From NCBI GenBank assembly GCA_029776155.1, contig JAKOTU010000058.1:1-56796 (forward strand): a DNA stretch of 56,796 bases. The letters run 5' to 3'. A program made the position numbers and the translations under genes. The notes beneath the pieces were generated by a model. That model was given only the letters and a program-made list of their open reading frames with translations. It searched no databases and had not been told where the DNA came from. This document shows, piece after piece, positions 46,539 through 55,681 of this stretch (position 1 is the stretch's first letter; each line of letters begins with the position of its first letter). The DNA is from Bacillota bacterium (GTDB lineage Bacteria > Bacillota > Limnochordia > Darwinibacteriales > Darwinibacteriaceae).

Positions 46539-47693
46539 ATGATTTATCTAGACCAGGCTGCCACCTCTTTTCCCAAGCCGCCCCAAGTGGTAGAGGCGGT
46601 CTGCCGCGCCCTCACCGGCGCGGGCAGCAGCGGAAGGGGAGGCCACGAGCTGAGTCTTGCCGCCAGCCGCCTGATCTTCGAGGCGCGCCTGGCTGCGGCA
46701 CAGTTTTTCGGCTGCACCGACCCCAGCCGCATCGCCTTTACCGCCAATGCCACGGAGAGTTTGAACCTCGCCCTATTTGGCCTTCTGGAACCGGGGGATC
46801 ATGTGATCACCACCGTCCAGGAGCACAACTCGGTGCTCCGGCCCCTCTTTCTGCTCCAGCGCCGCGGGGTGGAAGTGAGCTTTGTGCCCGTGGACGGCCG
46901 GGGCGTTGTGGATCTGGACGGCTTTTCCCGGGCTTTGCGCCCGGCCACGAGGGCCGTTGTGGTCACCCATGGGTCGAACTTAACGGGTAATGTCTTGGAT
47001 TTGGATTGGGTGAGCAGGTTCTGCCGCGAGCATGACCTGGTGCTCGTTGTGGATGCGGCCCAAACCGCGGGCTGGTATTCCTATAATCTCACCCAAAAGC
47101 CCCTGGACATCCTCTGTTTCACTGGGCACAAAGCCCTGTACGGCCCCCAGGGTGTGGGGGGGATCTATGTGCGGCCGGGCCTAATGCTAAAGCCCCTTAA
47201 GGTTGGGGGGAGCGGCATCCAGACCTTTTCCCGGGAACATCCCCAGGAGATGCCGGAAGCTCTGGAAGCGGGGACGTTGAATACGCCGGGGATTGCCGGC
47301 TTGCTAGCTGGCATCCGCTATGTGCTGGGCCAGGGCCTGGCGGCTATCCGGCAGGCGGAAGGGGAGCTCACCCGCCGCTTTTGCCAGCGGGTCCAGGAGA
47401 TCCCTGGAGTTGTGGTGTACGGCGACTTTCAGGCGCGGGAACGCCTGCCCATTGTCAGCGTGAATGTGCAGGGAGTGGATGCCAATCGGGTGAGTGCGGA
47501 TCTCGCCGAACTGGGGATCTGCACCCGCTCGGGCGGCCACTGCGCGCCGCTGCTCCATGAGGCCCTGGGCACGCGCCAGCAGGGGGCTGTCCGCTTCAGT
47601 TTCTCCCACTTGAACACCCCCGGGGAGCTGGATGCTGCCGTGGAAGCCCTGGGCCGGCTAGCCCAGGAGTATGGGGGAAAGCAGTATGGGTGA
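46539..47693 (+). CDS. Cysteine desulfurase-like aminotransferase class V protein
   Basis: 384 residues. The PLP lysine is in CFTGHKALYGPQG, the N-terminus YLDQAATSFPKP is typical of class V enzymes, and a cysteine lies in TRSGGHCAPLLHEALGT, where desulfurases and selenocysteine lyases hold the catalytic cysteine. Given its place as first gene of a selenium operon it may deliver selenium from selenocysteine, or sulfur from cysteine, to the carriers encoded downstream. This is inference from order. GGAAGGAG lies about eight bases before the ATG. Its 3' end overlaps the DUF3343 gene by eight bases. Confidence 0.9.
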   Translation: MIYLDQAATSFPKPPQVVEAVCRALTGAGSSGRGGHELSLAASRLIFEARLAAAQFFGCTDPSRIAFTANATESLNLALFGLLEPGDHVITTVQEHNSVLRPLFLLQRRGVEVSFVPVDGRGVVDLDGFSRALRPATRAVVVTHGSNLTGNVLDLDWVSRFCREHDLVLVVDAAQTAGWYSYNLTQKPLDILCFTGHKALYGPQGVGGIYVRPGLMLKPLKVGGSGIQTFSREHPQEMPEALEAGTLNTPGIAGLLAGIRYVLGQGLAAIRQAEGELTRRFCQRVQEIPGVVVYGDFQARERLPIVSVNVQGVDANRVSADLAELGICTRSGGHCAPLLHEALGTRQQGAVRFSFSHLNTPGELDAAVEALGRLAQEYGGKQYG

Positions 47694-47913
47694 GCAGAGG
47701 GTTGTAATTACTTTCCAAACGACCACCCAGGCCATGGCCTGGGAGCGGGCCTGCAAAGAGCGGGGGCTGCCGGGACGCCTGATTCCCATGCCGGTAGTGA
47801 TCAGCGCAGACTGTGGAGTGGCTTGGCTGGCCGCCCCGGAAGAGCTGGAGCTGCTCTTAAGCCAAGCTGAGGAGCTGGGCTTGGGTTATGATCAAGTGGT
47901 GGAATTGAAATGA
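47686..47913 (+). CDS. DUF3343 putative Se/S carrier-like protein
   Basis: 75 residues, with the DUF3343 pattern: short beta strand VVITFQTTTQAMAWE, PGRLIPMPVVISADCGVAW, and a single cysteine at about residue 44. This family often lies between a cysteine desulfurase-like gene and selD in selenium-using Bacillota and is thought to carry selenium or sulfur on that cysteine. ATG 47686 has GGGGG about eight bases ahead. The preceding csd-like gene overlaps by eight bases, and selD follows after ten bases. Confidence 0.85.
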   Translation: MGEQRVVITFQTTTQAMAWERACKERGLPGRLIPMPVVISADCGVAWLAAPEELELLLSQAEELGLGYDQVVELK

Positions 47914-47923
47914 GGTGAGGCGG

Positions 47924-48952
47924 ATGGCAGAAAAGCTGGTGTTCTGTGCCGGCGGGGGCTGAACCGCGAAAATGGGACCGGAGGTCCTGGCTGGTATCTT
48001 GGCGGAGCTGCCCCAAGGGCAGGATCCCGATTTTCTGGTGGGTTTTGACCAGTGCGATGATGCCGCGGTTTACAGGCTCAGCCCCCATCTGGCCCTGGTG
48101 CATACGTTGGATTTCTTCCCGCCCATGGTAGATGATCCCTATCTCTTCGGTCAAATCGCCGCCGCTAACGCCTTGAGCGACATCTGGGCCATGGGAGGAG
48201 AGCCCAAGACGGCGCTGAATATCGTCTGTTTCCCGGAAAAAATGGATTTGGACATTTTACGGCGCATCCTCCAGGGAGGAAGCACCAAGGTGCTGGAAGC
48301 AGGTGCCGTTTTGGCTGGGGGTCATACCATAGTGGATGTGGATGTGAAATACGGGCTGTCTGTTACGGGTATAGTTGATCCTGAACGTATGTATACGAAC
48401 CGGGGCTGCCGGGTTGGCGATCTGCTCATCCTGACCAAACCCCTGGGAGTAGGTATTATCTGCGCGGCCAATAGGGTGGGGGAAGCTTCTGAGCAGGCGG
48501 TGCAGCAAGCCGTTAAGTCCATGGCCACCTTGAACAAACATGCCGCGGAGATTCTCAGGAACTACCCTGTGCATGCCTGCACCGATGTGACGGGTTTCGG
48601 CTTTTTGGGCCACCTCCATGAAATGCTGGGCGGGGAGCGCCATGCGGTCATCTTCAGCAGTGAAGTCCCGGCCATTCCTGAAGCCTTAGCCTACGCCCAG
48701 GAGTTTCTCATCACGGGCGCGGCCCAGCGCAACCGCAATTACCTGGAGCAGCATGTACAGTTCGACTCCCGGGTGGAGTTCAGTATGGAAGAAGTGTTGT
48801 TTGATCCCCAGACTTCAGGGGGACTTCTGGTAAGTGTGCCCAAGGAGGCGGCCCCTGAGCTGCTGGCCGAACTCCACGGCCGGTTGGATTTGCCCTGCGC
48901 CATCGTGGGGGAAATCGTGGAACGGGAAGCAAAGGAGATTGTGGTGCTATGA
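47924..48952 (+). CDS. selD: Selenophosphate synthetase with in-frame UGA (selenocysteine 13)
   Basis: 342 residues if TGA at 47960-47962 is read as selenocysteine. Without it the frame would be split, so ordinary gene finding begins at about 47972. The context is CAGGG-Sec-TAKMG, where the Sec lies three residues before Lys16, the spacing of the catalytic Cys17 and Lys20 in E. coli SelD. The rest is a normal SelD ([31 protein letters not shown]). ATG 47924 is ten bases after the DUF3343 stop. The enzyme makes selenophosphate from selenide and ATP. It can make Sec only with selA, selB and selC elsewhere in the genome. A hairpin just after the UGA could be the SECIS. Confidence 0.93.
47960..47990 (+). 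promoter_or_regulatory. Putative SECIS hairpin after the selD UGA
   Basis: Twelve bases past the UGA, GGACC (47975-47979), a GGA loop and GGTCC (47983-47987) form a compact stem extended by one G-T pair. Bacterial SECIS elements lie in this position. The loop is small and no known SelB contact can be proved from sequence. Confidence 0.5.
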
Positions 48953-49542
48953 AACGAAAGCTCGATGCCAGAGGACTGAGCTGCCCGCTGCCGGTGCTGG
49001 AGGCCCGAAAGGCGCTCAGGGAGATGGAAGCGGGTCAGCTGGAGGTACTGGTGGACAACGGCATCGCCGTGCAGAACCTAGAGAAAATGGCTGCTCAGCT
49101 GGGTCTGGACTGTGAGTCCTCAGCCCTAGGGGAAGACCAGTATGCCGTTTTGATTACCGTGGGTCCAGGTTCCCCAGGGGCGCAGCGGGGTGCCCCAAGC
49201 ACGGCCCCGGACACGGTGGTGGTGCTGGCGAGTGACGAGATGGGGGCGGGCGATCCTGAGCTGGGGCGGCTGCTCATGAAATCCTTCATTTACACCTTAA
49301 CAGAGCTGGAAGTGCCGCCGGCTAAGGTGCTCTTGTACAACTCGGGGGTGAAGCTGGCTGTGCAAGGCTCCGATACCTTAGCTGACCTGCTCAAGTTGGC
49401 GGAACGGGGAGTGGAGATCCTGGCCTGCGGCACCTGCCTCAATTATTACCAGCTCACAGACCAGCTGGGTGTGGGAGCGGTAACGAACATGTATGCAATC
49501 CTAGAGAGCCAGATGGCTGCCGGCAAGATCGTGCGCCCCTAA
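48949..49542 (+). CDS. yedF: Selenium metabolism protein YedF
   Basis: 197 residues with an N-terminal TusA/SirA-like domain ([19 protein letters not shown], Cys12) and a C-terminal DsrE-like domain with [10 protein letters not shown]. This combined form is the YedF family linked to selenium use. The ATG overlaps the selD stop by four bases (ATGA), so it is coupled to SelD. The cysteine thiols likely carry selenium or sulfur to SelD. It closes the selenium operon; the next gene starts 35 bases on and may still be cotranscribed. Confidence 0.88.
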   Translation: MKRKLDARGLSCPLPVLEARKALREMEAGQLEVLVDNGIAVQNLEKMAAQLGLDCESSALGEDQYAVLITVGPGSPGAQRGAPSTAPDTVVVLASDEMGAGDPELGRLLMKSFIYTLTELEVPPAKVLLYNSGVKLAVQGSDTLADLLKLAERGVEILACGTCLNYYQLTDQLGVGAVTNMYAILESQMAAGKIVRP

Positions 49543-49576
49543 GCGATCTTGGGCCGGGCCAGGAAGGAGAAGGCGT

Positions 49577-50410
49577 ATGAAGTATCACGGCTGGTTTAAA
49601 CCGCAGCACGACTTGGCCTACGCCAAGCGGGCACTGCAGGCGGGGCTGCATGGATTTGAGATCATAGCTGGGCAGTCCCATTACCATCCCGAAGAGTTCA
49701 AGACCTACCGGGAGAACATCAAGCGCATCAAAGAGGAGCTGCAGCCGAGTTTTACGGTGCACGCGCCCATTACCGACATCAACCTGGGCAGCATCAACCG
49801 CAGGATCCGGGAGGCTTCCCTGGCCGATGTGCAGGCTGCCCTGGAGCTGGCCCGGGAAGTGGAGGCCTTGGCGGTGGCGGTGCATGCTTCCCCAGGCATC
49901 TTGGCCATGCCCGGGGGGAAATGGTCCAAGGAGACCGCATCCCCGCCCGTCCAAGCTGAGCTGATCCAGCAGGAAGGGCTGCTGGTGCAGGCCCTGCAGA
50001 AGCTGGCGGATTATGCTCCAGATGTGTTGATCTGCCTGGAGAACCTGGTCTATCCCCACGAGCTGTACCGCAGCCCCGGGGAGATGGAGGGGCTTTTAGG
50101 CCAAGTGAACCGTTCCAATGTGCGCCTCACCTTGGATGTGGGCCATGCCGTGGTCGCGGGCTGCAGCCCCCAGGATTTTGTGCAGCGGCTTTTTGATCAC
50201 ATTTTCCACGTCCACCTCCACGACAACCACGGTACGGTGGATGAACACCTGCCCTTGGGACAGGGGACCATTGACTACGTGGGGGTAGTGCAGGCCCTGT
50301 ACCAGGCCGGGTACCAAGGGGCCATCACCCTCGAGTTTTTCCTGGATAATCCCGAGGAGTACAGTAAATACCTCTTGCAGTTTGAGCGAGTAACCAACAA
50401 CCTGGAGTGA
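49577..50410 (+). CDS. Sugar phosphate isomerase/epimerase-like TIM barrel
   Basis: 277 residues of the AP-endonuclease 2/xylose isomerase-like family. Metal-binding residues are recognisable: E in LICLENLVYP, D/H in LTLDVGHAV, H in HLHDNHG with the following D-E and the last E in ITLEFF. The family includes hydroxypyruvate isomerases, tagatose epimerases and endonuclease IV-type enzymes; the exact substrate cannot be told. RBS AAGGAG lies just ahead of the ATG. It begins a three-gene unit with gaps of four and nine bases. Confidence 0.85.
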   Translation: MKYHGWFKPQHDLAYAKRALQAGLHGFEIIAGQSHYHPEEFKTYRENIKRIKEELQPSFTVHAPITDINLGSINRRIREASLADVQAALELAREVEALAVAVHASPGILAMPGGKWSKETASPPVQAELIQQEGLLVQALQKLADYAPDVLICLENLVYPHELYRSPGEMEGLLGQVNRSNVRLTLDVGHAVVAGCSPQDFVQRLFDHIFHVHLHDNHGTVDEHLPLGQGTIDYVGVVQALYQAGYQGAITLEFFLDNPEEYSKYLLQFERVTNNLE

Positions 50411-50414
50411 CCCC

Positions 50415-51203
50415 ATGTACAGCAAGGAAGATCTGCAGAGGCAGATGGAACAGCTGGGCATCCTACCCTGGGATACCCTTTTGGTCCACTCTTCTATGAA
50501 GGCCATCGGCCCTGTGGAAGGGGGAGCGGACACGGTCCTGGATGCCTTTTGTGAGTACCTCAAGGACGGGCTCTTGGTGCTGCCCACCCATACCTGGGAG
50601 CAGATTAACGAAGAGTACAACATCTTTGATGTGGAAAACGAACCCTCCTGTGTGGGGCTGTTGACCAATCTGTTCCGCAAGCGGCCTGGGGTAGTGCGCT
50701 CCTGGCATCCTACCCATTCCCTGGCCGCCTACGGCCGCGACGCCCAGGAGTTTGCCCAAGGGGAAGAACGGTTCGATACGCCCTGCCCCCGGCAGGGGTG
50801 CTATGGCAAGCTCTATGACCGCCGGGCCAAGGTGCTCTTTTTAGGCGTACCCTTAACGCGCAACACCTTGATCCATGCCGTGGAAGAGTGGGCCGGCATA
50901 CCCAACCGCATCAGCAGCATCCACCAGCCCCTGAAGATCCGCACCCCCGACGGGCGCCTTTTGGAGCGGCCCATGCGGCGGCACAGGGCGCCCATCCGCA
51001 ACATCTCCGGAAACTACGGCAAGCTCACAGAGCCGCTCCTGGAGTTGGGGATTGCGGTGAAAGGAAGCATTGGCGCTGCCGAGAGCATTCTCGTGGAAGT
51101 GGTGCCCATGGTGGATTTGACGCTGGAGTTTCTGCGGCGCAATCCCGACCTGTTTTTGGACAATGCGCCCGTTCCCCGGGAATGGTATGCGCAGGAAGGA
51201 TAG
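50415..51203 (+). CDS. AAC(3)-like N-acetyltransferase
   Basis: 262 residues matching the AAC(3)/YokD family: LLVHSSMKAIGPVEGG near the start, LLVLPTHTWEQ, and SWHPTHSLAAYG with the conserved histidine. Family members acetylate aminoglycosides, but many chromosomal homologues have unknown amine substrates, so resistance should not be assumed. It begins four bases after the TIM-barrel gene and ends nine bases before the HD nucleotidase gene, so the three are an operon. Confidence 0.88.
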   Translation: MYSKEDLQRQMEQLGILPWDTLLVHSSMKAIGPVEGGADTVLDAFCEYLKDGLLVLPTHTWEQINEEYNIFDVENEPSCVGLLTNLFRKRPGVVRSWHPTHSLAAYGRDAQEFAQGEERFDTPCPRQGCYGKLYDRRAKVLFLGVPLTRNTLIHAVEEWAGIPNRISSIHQPLKIRTPDGRLLERPMRRHRAPIRNISGNYGKLTEPLLELGIAVKGSIGAAESILVEVVPMVDLTLEFLRRNPDLFLDNAPVPREWYAQEG

Positions 51204-51212
51204 GAGGAAGAC

Positions 51213-51809
51213 ATGCCACAGCTTCCCGAACGTTTAGCCCAGCAGATCGGTTTTCTGCTGGAAATCGACAAACTGAAACAGGTCTACCGGCAGAACTTGA
51301 TCTCCGACGGCTCCCGCCGGGAAAACGATGCGGAACACTCTTGGCATCTAGCGGTGATGGCCGTGCTTTTGGGAGAATATATGCCCGAGCCGGTGGATCT
51401 GCTTAAGGTGATCAAGATGGTGCTCCTCCATGACCTGGTGGAAATCGATGCAGGTGATGTCTTCTGCTACGACCCCGGGGCCGCGGTGGGCAAGGAAGAG
51501 CGGGAGCGGAAGGCTGCTGAGCGTCTTTATGCCCTGCTGCCTGAAGATCAGGGGCAGGAACTGAAGGAGTTGTGGGCAGAGTTTGAGGCCAGGGCAACGG
51601 CGGAAGCCCGCTTTGCCCTCTGCCTGGACCGCCTGCAGCCCCTGCTGCTCAACTTCGTCACCCAGGGGGGAACCTGGCGCCTCCACAGCGTTTCCGCACC
51701 CCAGGTACGCAAGCGCATGGCACCCATTAAGGAGATCTCCCCGCAGTTGGGGGAGGCGGTGGAACAGATTCTCCAGGAGGCTATCTCCCGGGGGATACTC
51801 CAAGAGTAA
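51213..51809 (+). CDS. HD-domain 5'-nucleotidase-like protein (YfbR-type)
   Basis: 198 residues with the HD metal motifs NDAEHSWHLAVM (first His) and LLHDLVEIDAGD (His-Asp), as in YfbR/YpgQ-type phosphohydrolases acting on deoxynucleoside monophosphates. GGAGGAAGAC precedes the ATG. It is the last gene of the TIM-barrel/AAC(3)/HD unit and is followed, after 127 bases without genes, by a terminator. The product is expected in the cytoplasm. Confidence 0.85.
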   Translation: MPQLPERLAQQIGFLLEIDKLKQVYRQNLISDGSRRENDAEHSWHLAVMAVLLGEYMPEPVDLLKVIKMVLLHDLVEIDAGDVFCYDPGAAVGKEERERKAAERLYALLPEDQGQELKELWAEFEARATAEARFALCLDRLQPLLLNFVTQGGTWRLHSVSAPQVRKRMAPIKEISPQLGEAVEQILQEAISRGILQE

Positions 51810-51936
51810 GCGGACCAGTGCGGAGAGCTATCCGCTAGCGGACTGGACAAAAGCCGGCAACTGGCCCAACTGCACTCTGGGAATGCCTGAACTGCGGGGG
51901 AACGTTCGTTCCTAACAGCTGACTACATAAGAAAAG

Positions 51937-51970
51937 AGGCTGCTGGCATGGTTGCCAACAGCCTTTTTTC
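51937..51970. terminator. Terminator between HD nucleotidase and leuS
   Basis: AGGCTGctGGCA pairs with TGCCaaCAGCCT (51937-51964), followed by TTTTTTC. It serves the plus-strand operon and, read the other way, follows leuS. Confidence 0.8.
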
Positions 51971-51979
51971 TTACCCCTG

Positions 51980-54391
51980 CTACTTGACTACGATATTGTA
52001 GATCCGCCCTGGTACGTAGATCTCCTTGACAATGGTCTTACCCTCCAGGGCCTTTTGAACCGCTTCGTTGGCTAGGGCCTTTTCCCGGGCAGCTTCCTGG
52101 GGATCATCCACGTTGAGCACAATGGTGCCCCGCAGCTTGCCGTTGACCTGTACGCCGATTTCCACTGTCTGTTCAATCGTCTTGGCTTCATCCCACGTGG
52201 GCCAGGTCTGTTCGTTGAGCATGCCTGGGAAGCCCAGCTGCCACCAAATCTCCTCGGTGATGTGGGGAGCCACTGGATTGAGCAGGATGAGGAAGGTCTT
52301 CATCTCCGCTTCGTTGATGGATCCCAGGTGATACACATCATTCACAAAGCTCATCAAGGCGGCAATGGCCGTGTTAAACTTCAGGTTCTCGTAATCGTGG
52401 CTTACCTTCTTAATGGTCTGGTGCACCTTGGCTTCCAGCTCAGGACGGTACTCGGCGCCGGGGACTATCATCTCCTGCATCTTCCAGACCCTATCCAAGA
52501 AGCGCTTGCAGCCCTTAACCCCATCGGTGCTCCAGGGCACGCTCTTTTCAAAATCGCCGATGAACATCTCGTACAGGCGCAGGGTATCTGCCCCGTACTC
52601 GGCCACCACTTCGTCGGGGTTGATCACATTGCCCCGGGATTTGGACATCTTCTCGTTGTTCTCCCCCAGGATCATGCCGTGGGAAGTGCGCTTGGCATAG
52701 GGCTCGGGGGTGGGCACAACGCCGATGTCGTACAGGAACTTATGCCAGAAGCGGGAGTAGAGCAGGTGTAAAGTGGTGTGCTCCATGCCGCCGTTGTACC
52801 AGTCCACGGGCAGCCAGTACTCCAGGGCTTCTCTGCTGGCCAGGGCCTGATCATTGTGGGGATCGCAGTAGCGCAGGAAATACCAGGAGGAACCGGCCCA
52901 CTGGGGCATGGTGTCCGTCTCCCGCTCTGCATAGCCTCCACACTTGGGACAGGTGGTCTCCACCCAGTGCCTGATTTTCGCCAAGGGCGATTCCCCTGTA
53001 TCGGTGGGCTCATAGTTGGCCACCTGGGGCAGGCGCACCGGGAGCTCCTCTTCGGGTACAGGCACCCAGCCGCATTGTTCACAGTGCACCAGGGGAATGG
53101 GCTCGCCCCAATAACGCTGGCGGGAGAAGACCCAGTCCCGCAGTTTGTAGTTCACTGTGGGTTCGGCTAGGCCCTTTTCCTGGAGCCAGGCCACGATCTT
53201 CTTCTGGGCCGACTTCACATCCAGGCCGTTGAGGAAGCCCGAGTTGATCATAACCCCTTCATCGATCTCGGTATAGGCTTCCTTGGTCACATCTCCACCG
53301 GCCACCACTTCCACGATGGGCAGGCCAAACTTTTGGGCGAACTCCCAGTCTCGCTGGTCGTGGCCGGGCACGGCCATAATCGCGCCGGTGCCGTAGGTCA
53401 TGAGGACGTAGTCCGAAACCCAGATGGGGATTTCCGCCCCATTCACGGGGTTGATCGCGGTTAACCCTTCCACGCACACCCCGGTTTTCTCCTTAACCAG
53501 CTGGGAACGTTCAAACTCCGATTTCTTGCGGGCCTTCTCCTGGTAAGCGGCGACCTCCGGGAAGTTGGTGATGCGCCCTTGGAGTTTGGCCAGCACCGGA
53601 TGTTCCGGGGAGATGACCATGTAAGTGGCGCCGAAGAGGGTATCGGGCCTGGTGGTAAACACGGTTAAGGCCTCATCTGTGTCCTTGATCTTGAAGATCA
53701 CGTTTGCGCCTTCGGAGCGGCCGATCCAGTTGCGCTGCTGCGTTTTCACCCGCTCAATATAATCGACCGTATCCAGATCCTGGAGCAGCCGTTCGGCGTA
53801 TGCGGTGATCTTCAGCATCCACTGGTTTTTCACCCGGGTTTCCACCTCATGGCTGCAGCGCTCGCACTTGCCGTCGATCACTTCCTCGTTGGCCAGGCCG
53901 ATTTTGCAGCGGGGACACCAGTTGATGGGCATTTCTTTTTTATAGGCCAGGCCCTTTTCGAACAGTTTCAGGAAGATCCACTGGGTCCATTTGAAGTAAC
54001 TGGGATCGGTTGTGTTCACTTCCCGGGACCAGTCAAAGGAAAAGCCCAGGGACTTGAGCTGTTCCCTAAAGCGGTTAATGTTGCGCTCCGTGATCACTGC
54101 CGGGTGGATTTTGGTTTGAATGGCATAGTTTTCCGTGGGCAGGCCGAAGGCGTCCCAGCCCATGGGAAACAGGACATTATAACCTTCCAAGCGGCGCTTG
54201 CGGGCCACCACATCCAGCGCGGTATAGGGCCGGGGGTGGCCCACATGCAGGCCTTCGCCGGATGGATAGGGGAACTCCACTAAAGCGTAGTACTTGGGCT
54301 TGCTGAAATCGTTCGTGGTCTTGAAGATCTCCTCGTTTTCCCAGATCTCCTGCCATTTTTTCTCTACTACTCGGAAGTTGTAGCGGCCCAT
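51980..54391 (-). CDS. leuS: Leucyl-tRNA synthetase
   Basis: 803 residues, a standard length for bacterial LeuRS, charging tRNA-Leu with leucine. The class I motifs are [10 protein letters not shown] (the HIGH equivalent, residues 49-52) and KMSKSRGN. Cysteine pairs near 160-180 ([15 protein letters not shown]) and CEQCGW, CPKCGG in the insertions could bind zinc. AGGAGG-like RBS (GGAGG, seven bases before ATG 54391) lies after the leader. Expression is controlled by the T-box upstream, which responds to uncharged tRNA-Leu. Confidence 0.98.
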   Translation of the reverse strand: MGRYNFRVVEKKWQEIWENEEIFKTTNDFSKPKYYALVEFPYPSGEGLHVGHPRPYTALDVVARKRRLEGYNVLFPMGWDAFGLPTENYAIQTKIHPAVITERNINRFREQLKSLGFSFDWSREVNTTDPSYFKWTQWIFLKLFEKGLAYKKEMPINWCPRCKIGLANEEVIDGKCERCSHEVETRVKNQWMLKITAYAERLLQDLDTVDYIERVKTQQRNWIGRSEGANVIFKIKDTDEALTVFTTRPDTLFGATYMVISPEHPVLAKLQGRITNFPEVAAYQEKARKKSEFERSQLVKEKTGVCVEGLTAINPVNGAEIPIWVSDYVLMTYGTGAIMAVPGHDQRDWEFAQKFGLPIVEVVAGGDVTKEAYTEIDEGVMINSGFLNGLDVKSAQKKIVAWLQEKGLAEPTVNYKLRDWVFSRQRYWGEPIPLVHCEQCGWVPVPEEELPVRLPQVANYEPTDTGESPLAKIRHWVETTCPKCGGYAERETDTMPQWAGSSWYFLRYCDPHNDQALASREALEYWLPVDWYNGGMEHTTLHLLYSRFWHKFLYDIGVVPTPEPYAKRTSHGMILGENNEKMSKSRGNVINPDEVVAEYGADTLRLYEMFIGDFEKSVPWSTDGVKGCKRFLDRVWKMQEMIVPGAEYRPELEAKVHQTIKKVSHDYENLKFNTAIAALMSFVNDVYHLGSINEAEMKTFLILLNPVAPHITEEIWWQLGFPGMLNEQTWPTWDEAKTIEQTVEIGVQVNGKLRGTIVLNVDDPQEAAREKALANEAVQKALEGKTIVKEIYVPGRIYNIVVK

Positions 54392-54420
54392 CCTGCTTCC
54401 TCCATTCCTCCTAGTTTAAC

Positions 54421-54655
54421 AAAAAAATCTTTCTTCTCCTTAGAGACGAAAGATTTCCGCGGTACCACTCTAATTGATCGCGCGCCAAAAGGGCGGGCGA
54501 TCCACTCTCCCATGGTAACGGAATGACCGTCTGGCACTACCTATCGCACCAGCAGCTCCCAGGCGAGTTCTGGAAGGATTTCTGCTGCTTCGCACCGACC
54601 AGCAGCTCTCTGGGCACCCCCCATACTACTCCTGTTCACAGCCTTTGCATATCAG
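54421..54655 (-). promoter_or_regulatory. T-box leader of leuS, leucine specifier CTC
   Basis: On the minus strand, the conserved T-box AGAGTGGTACCGCGG lies at 54471-54457, and the AGGAGTAGTA loop of stem I and the specifier loop GAACTC follow from the 5' side. The specifier codon is CTC (54567-54565), fitting leucine. The competing terminator is GAAATCTTTC... with GAAAGATTTTTTT (54456-54421). Binding of uncharged tRNA-Leu allows leuS transcription. Confidence 0.95.
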
Positions 54656-54659
54656 CCTC

Positions 54660-54688
54660 ATTGTATCAAGGCCGGTAGGGGATGTCAA
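54660..54688 (-). promoter_or_regulatory. Sigma-A promoter of T-box-leuS
   Basis: Minus strand: TTGACA (54688-54683), 17-base spacer, TACAAT (54665-54660). Start of the T-box transcript is then close to 54653. Confidence 0.88.
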
Positions 54689-54714
54689 CCGCTTCCTTGG
54701 CCTAGGAACCGGCC

Positions 54715-55581
54715 CTAGTACAGTCTGTCCACAACAGACAGGGCGGTCTTTTTCTTTAATTCTACTACCTTTTTGCCCAGGCGGTGCGCCACTCCCGTGT
54801 AGAGGAGATCGATCATGTGCACCTGGGCCAGCTTAGAGCGCATGGAACCGCCTTGGAGCGGATCTTCCGCGGAGCTGGTGAGCAGCACAATGTCGGCGAA
54901 CTCGGTGATGGGCGATTTGAAGGCGTCGGTGACGGCAATGGTAAAGGCTCCGTTCCCCTTGGCCAGCTTCATGCAGTCCACCGTGTCTTTGGTGCTGCCC
55001 GAATGGGAAAAACCTACACACACATCCCCTGCCCCCACATGGGCCATGGCCATGAGCTGGTGATGGGCATCGCTGGAGGCAAAGGCGAGCATGCCGATGC
55101 GCAGGAACTTGCTCTGGGCATCCAGGGCGGTGATGCCCGAGGTGCCCACGCCCACAAAGAACAGCCGTCCAGCTTTAATAATGGCTTCCACGGCCTTTTC
55201 TAAAGTCCGGGGATGCACCATGCGGGAGGTATCCTGCAGGGCACTGGCGTTCATGGCGGTGATCTTGTCGATGAGAGTCTCCATGGAATCATCGGGCGCC
55301 AGGGTCCCTCCGCCGCCGCTGTCCTGCCTGGAGGAAAGCTCCAGGGCAAGGGCCAGCTTGAGGGCTTGGTAGCCGCTGAAGCCCACCGCTTGGGCGAAGC
55401 GGATGATGGTGGCTTCGCCGACGCCGCAGCGTTCCCCCAGCTGGGTAATGGAGAGGTAGATGATCTCTTCTGGGTGCTGCAGGCAGTAATCGGCCACCCG
55501 CTTTTCGGTGGGGGTCAGGCCAGGGTAGGCGCTGCGGATGCGGGCCAGACCTCCCGAGCTTACATTCGTCTCTTTGGCCAT
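54715..55581 (-). CDS. MurR/RpiR-family transcriptional regulator
   Basis: 288 residues: HTH domain (LTPTEKRVADYCLQHPEE, CGVGEATIIRFAQAVGFSGY) and SIS domain (FVGVGTSGITALDAQ, VGFSHSGSTKDT) that binds a phosphosugar. Such regulators commonly control amino-sugar and sialic-acid genes. The start ATG at 55581 lies 101 bases from the divergent ABC ATPase remnant. The downstream DapA/NanA-like gene on the plus strand supports a link with sialic acid or a related sugar, but this is inference. Confidence 0.88.
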   Translation of the reverse strand: MAKETNVSSGGLARIRSAYPGLTPTEKRVADYCLQHPEEIIYLSITQLGERCGVGEATIIRFAQAVGFSGYQALKLALALELSSRQDSGGGGTLAPDDSMETLIDKITAMNASALQDTSRMVHPRTLEKAVEAIIKAGRLFFVGVGTSGITALDAQSKFLRIGMLAFASSDAHHQLMAMAHVGAGDVCVGFSHSGSTKDTVDCMKLAKGNGAFTIAVTDAFKSPITEFADIVLLTSSAEDPLQGGSMRSKLAQVHMIDLLYTGVAHRLGKKVVELKKKTALSVVDRLY

Positions 55582-55681
55582 GGGGCTCTTCCTTTCCGCG
55601 TGATTGTCAAATCTCCATTTCCTGCCTTACGTATTCCACACAAACTGGAGAGTTCCTCCTAACCAATTGCCCAGCTAGGCA

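Noticed and set aside
50415..51203. Antibiotic resistance gene (aminoglycoside acetyltransferase)
   Set aside because: The AAC(3)-like family has many non-resistance members, and the tight chromosomal operon context argues for a metabolic role.
51817..51900. CCGCTAGCGG palindrome and GGAAC-N4-GTTCC motif resembling an SOS box
   Set aside because: It lies in a gap between convergent genes, with no gene it could regulate and no other SOS features.
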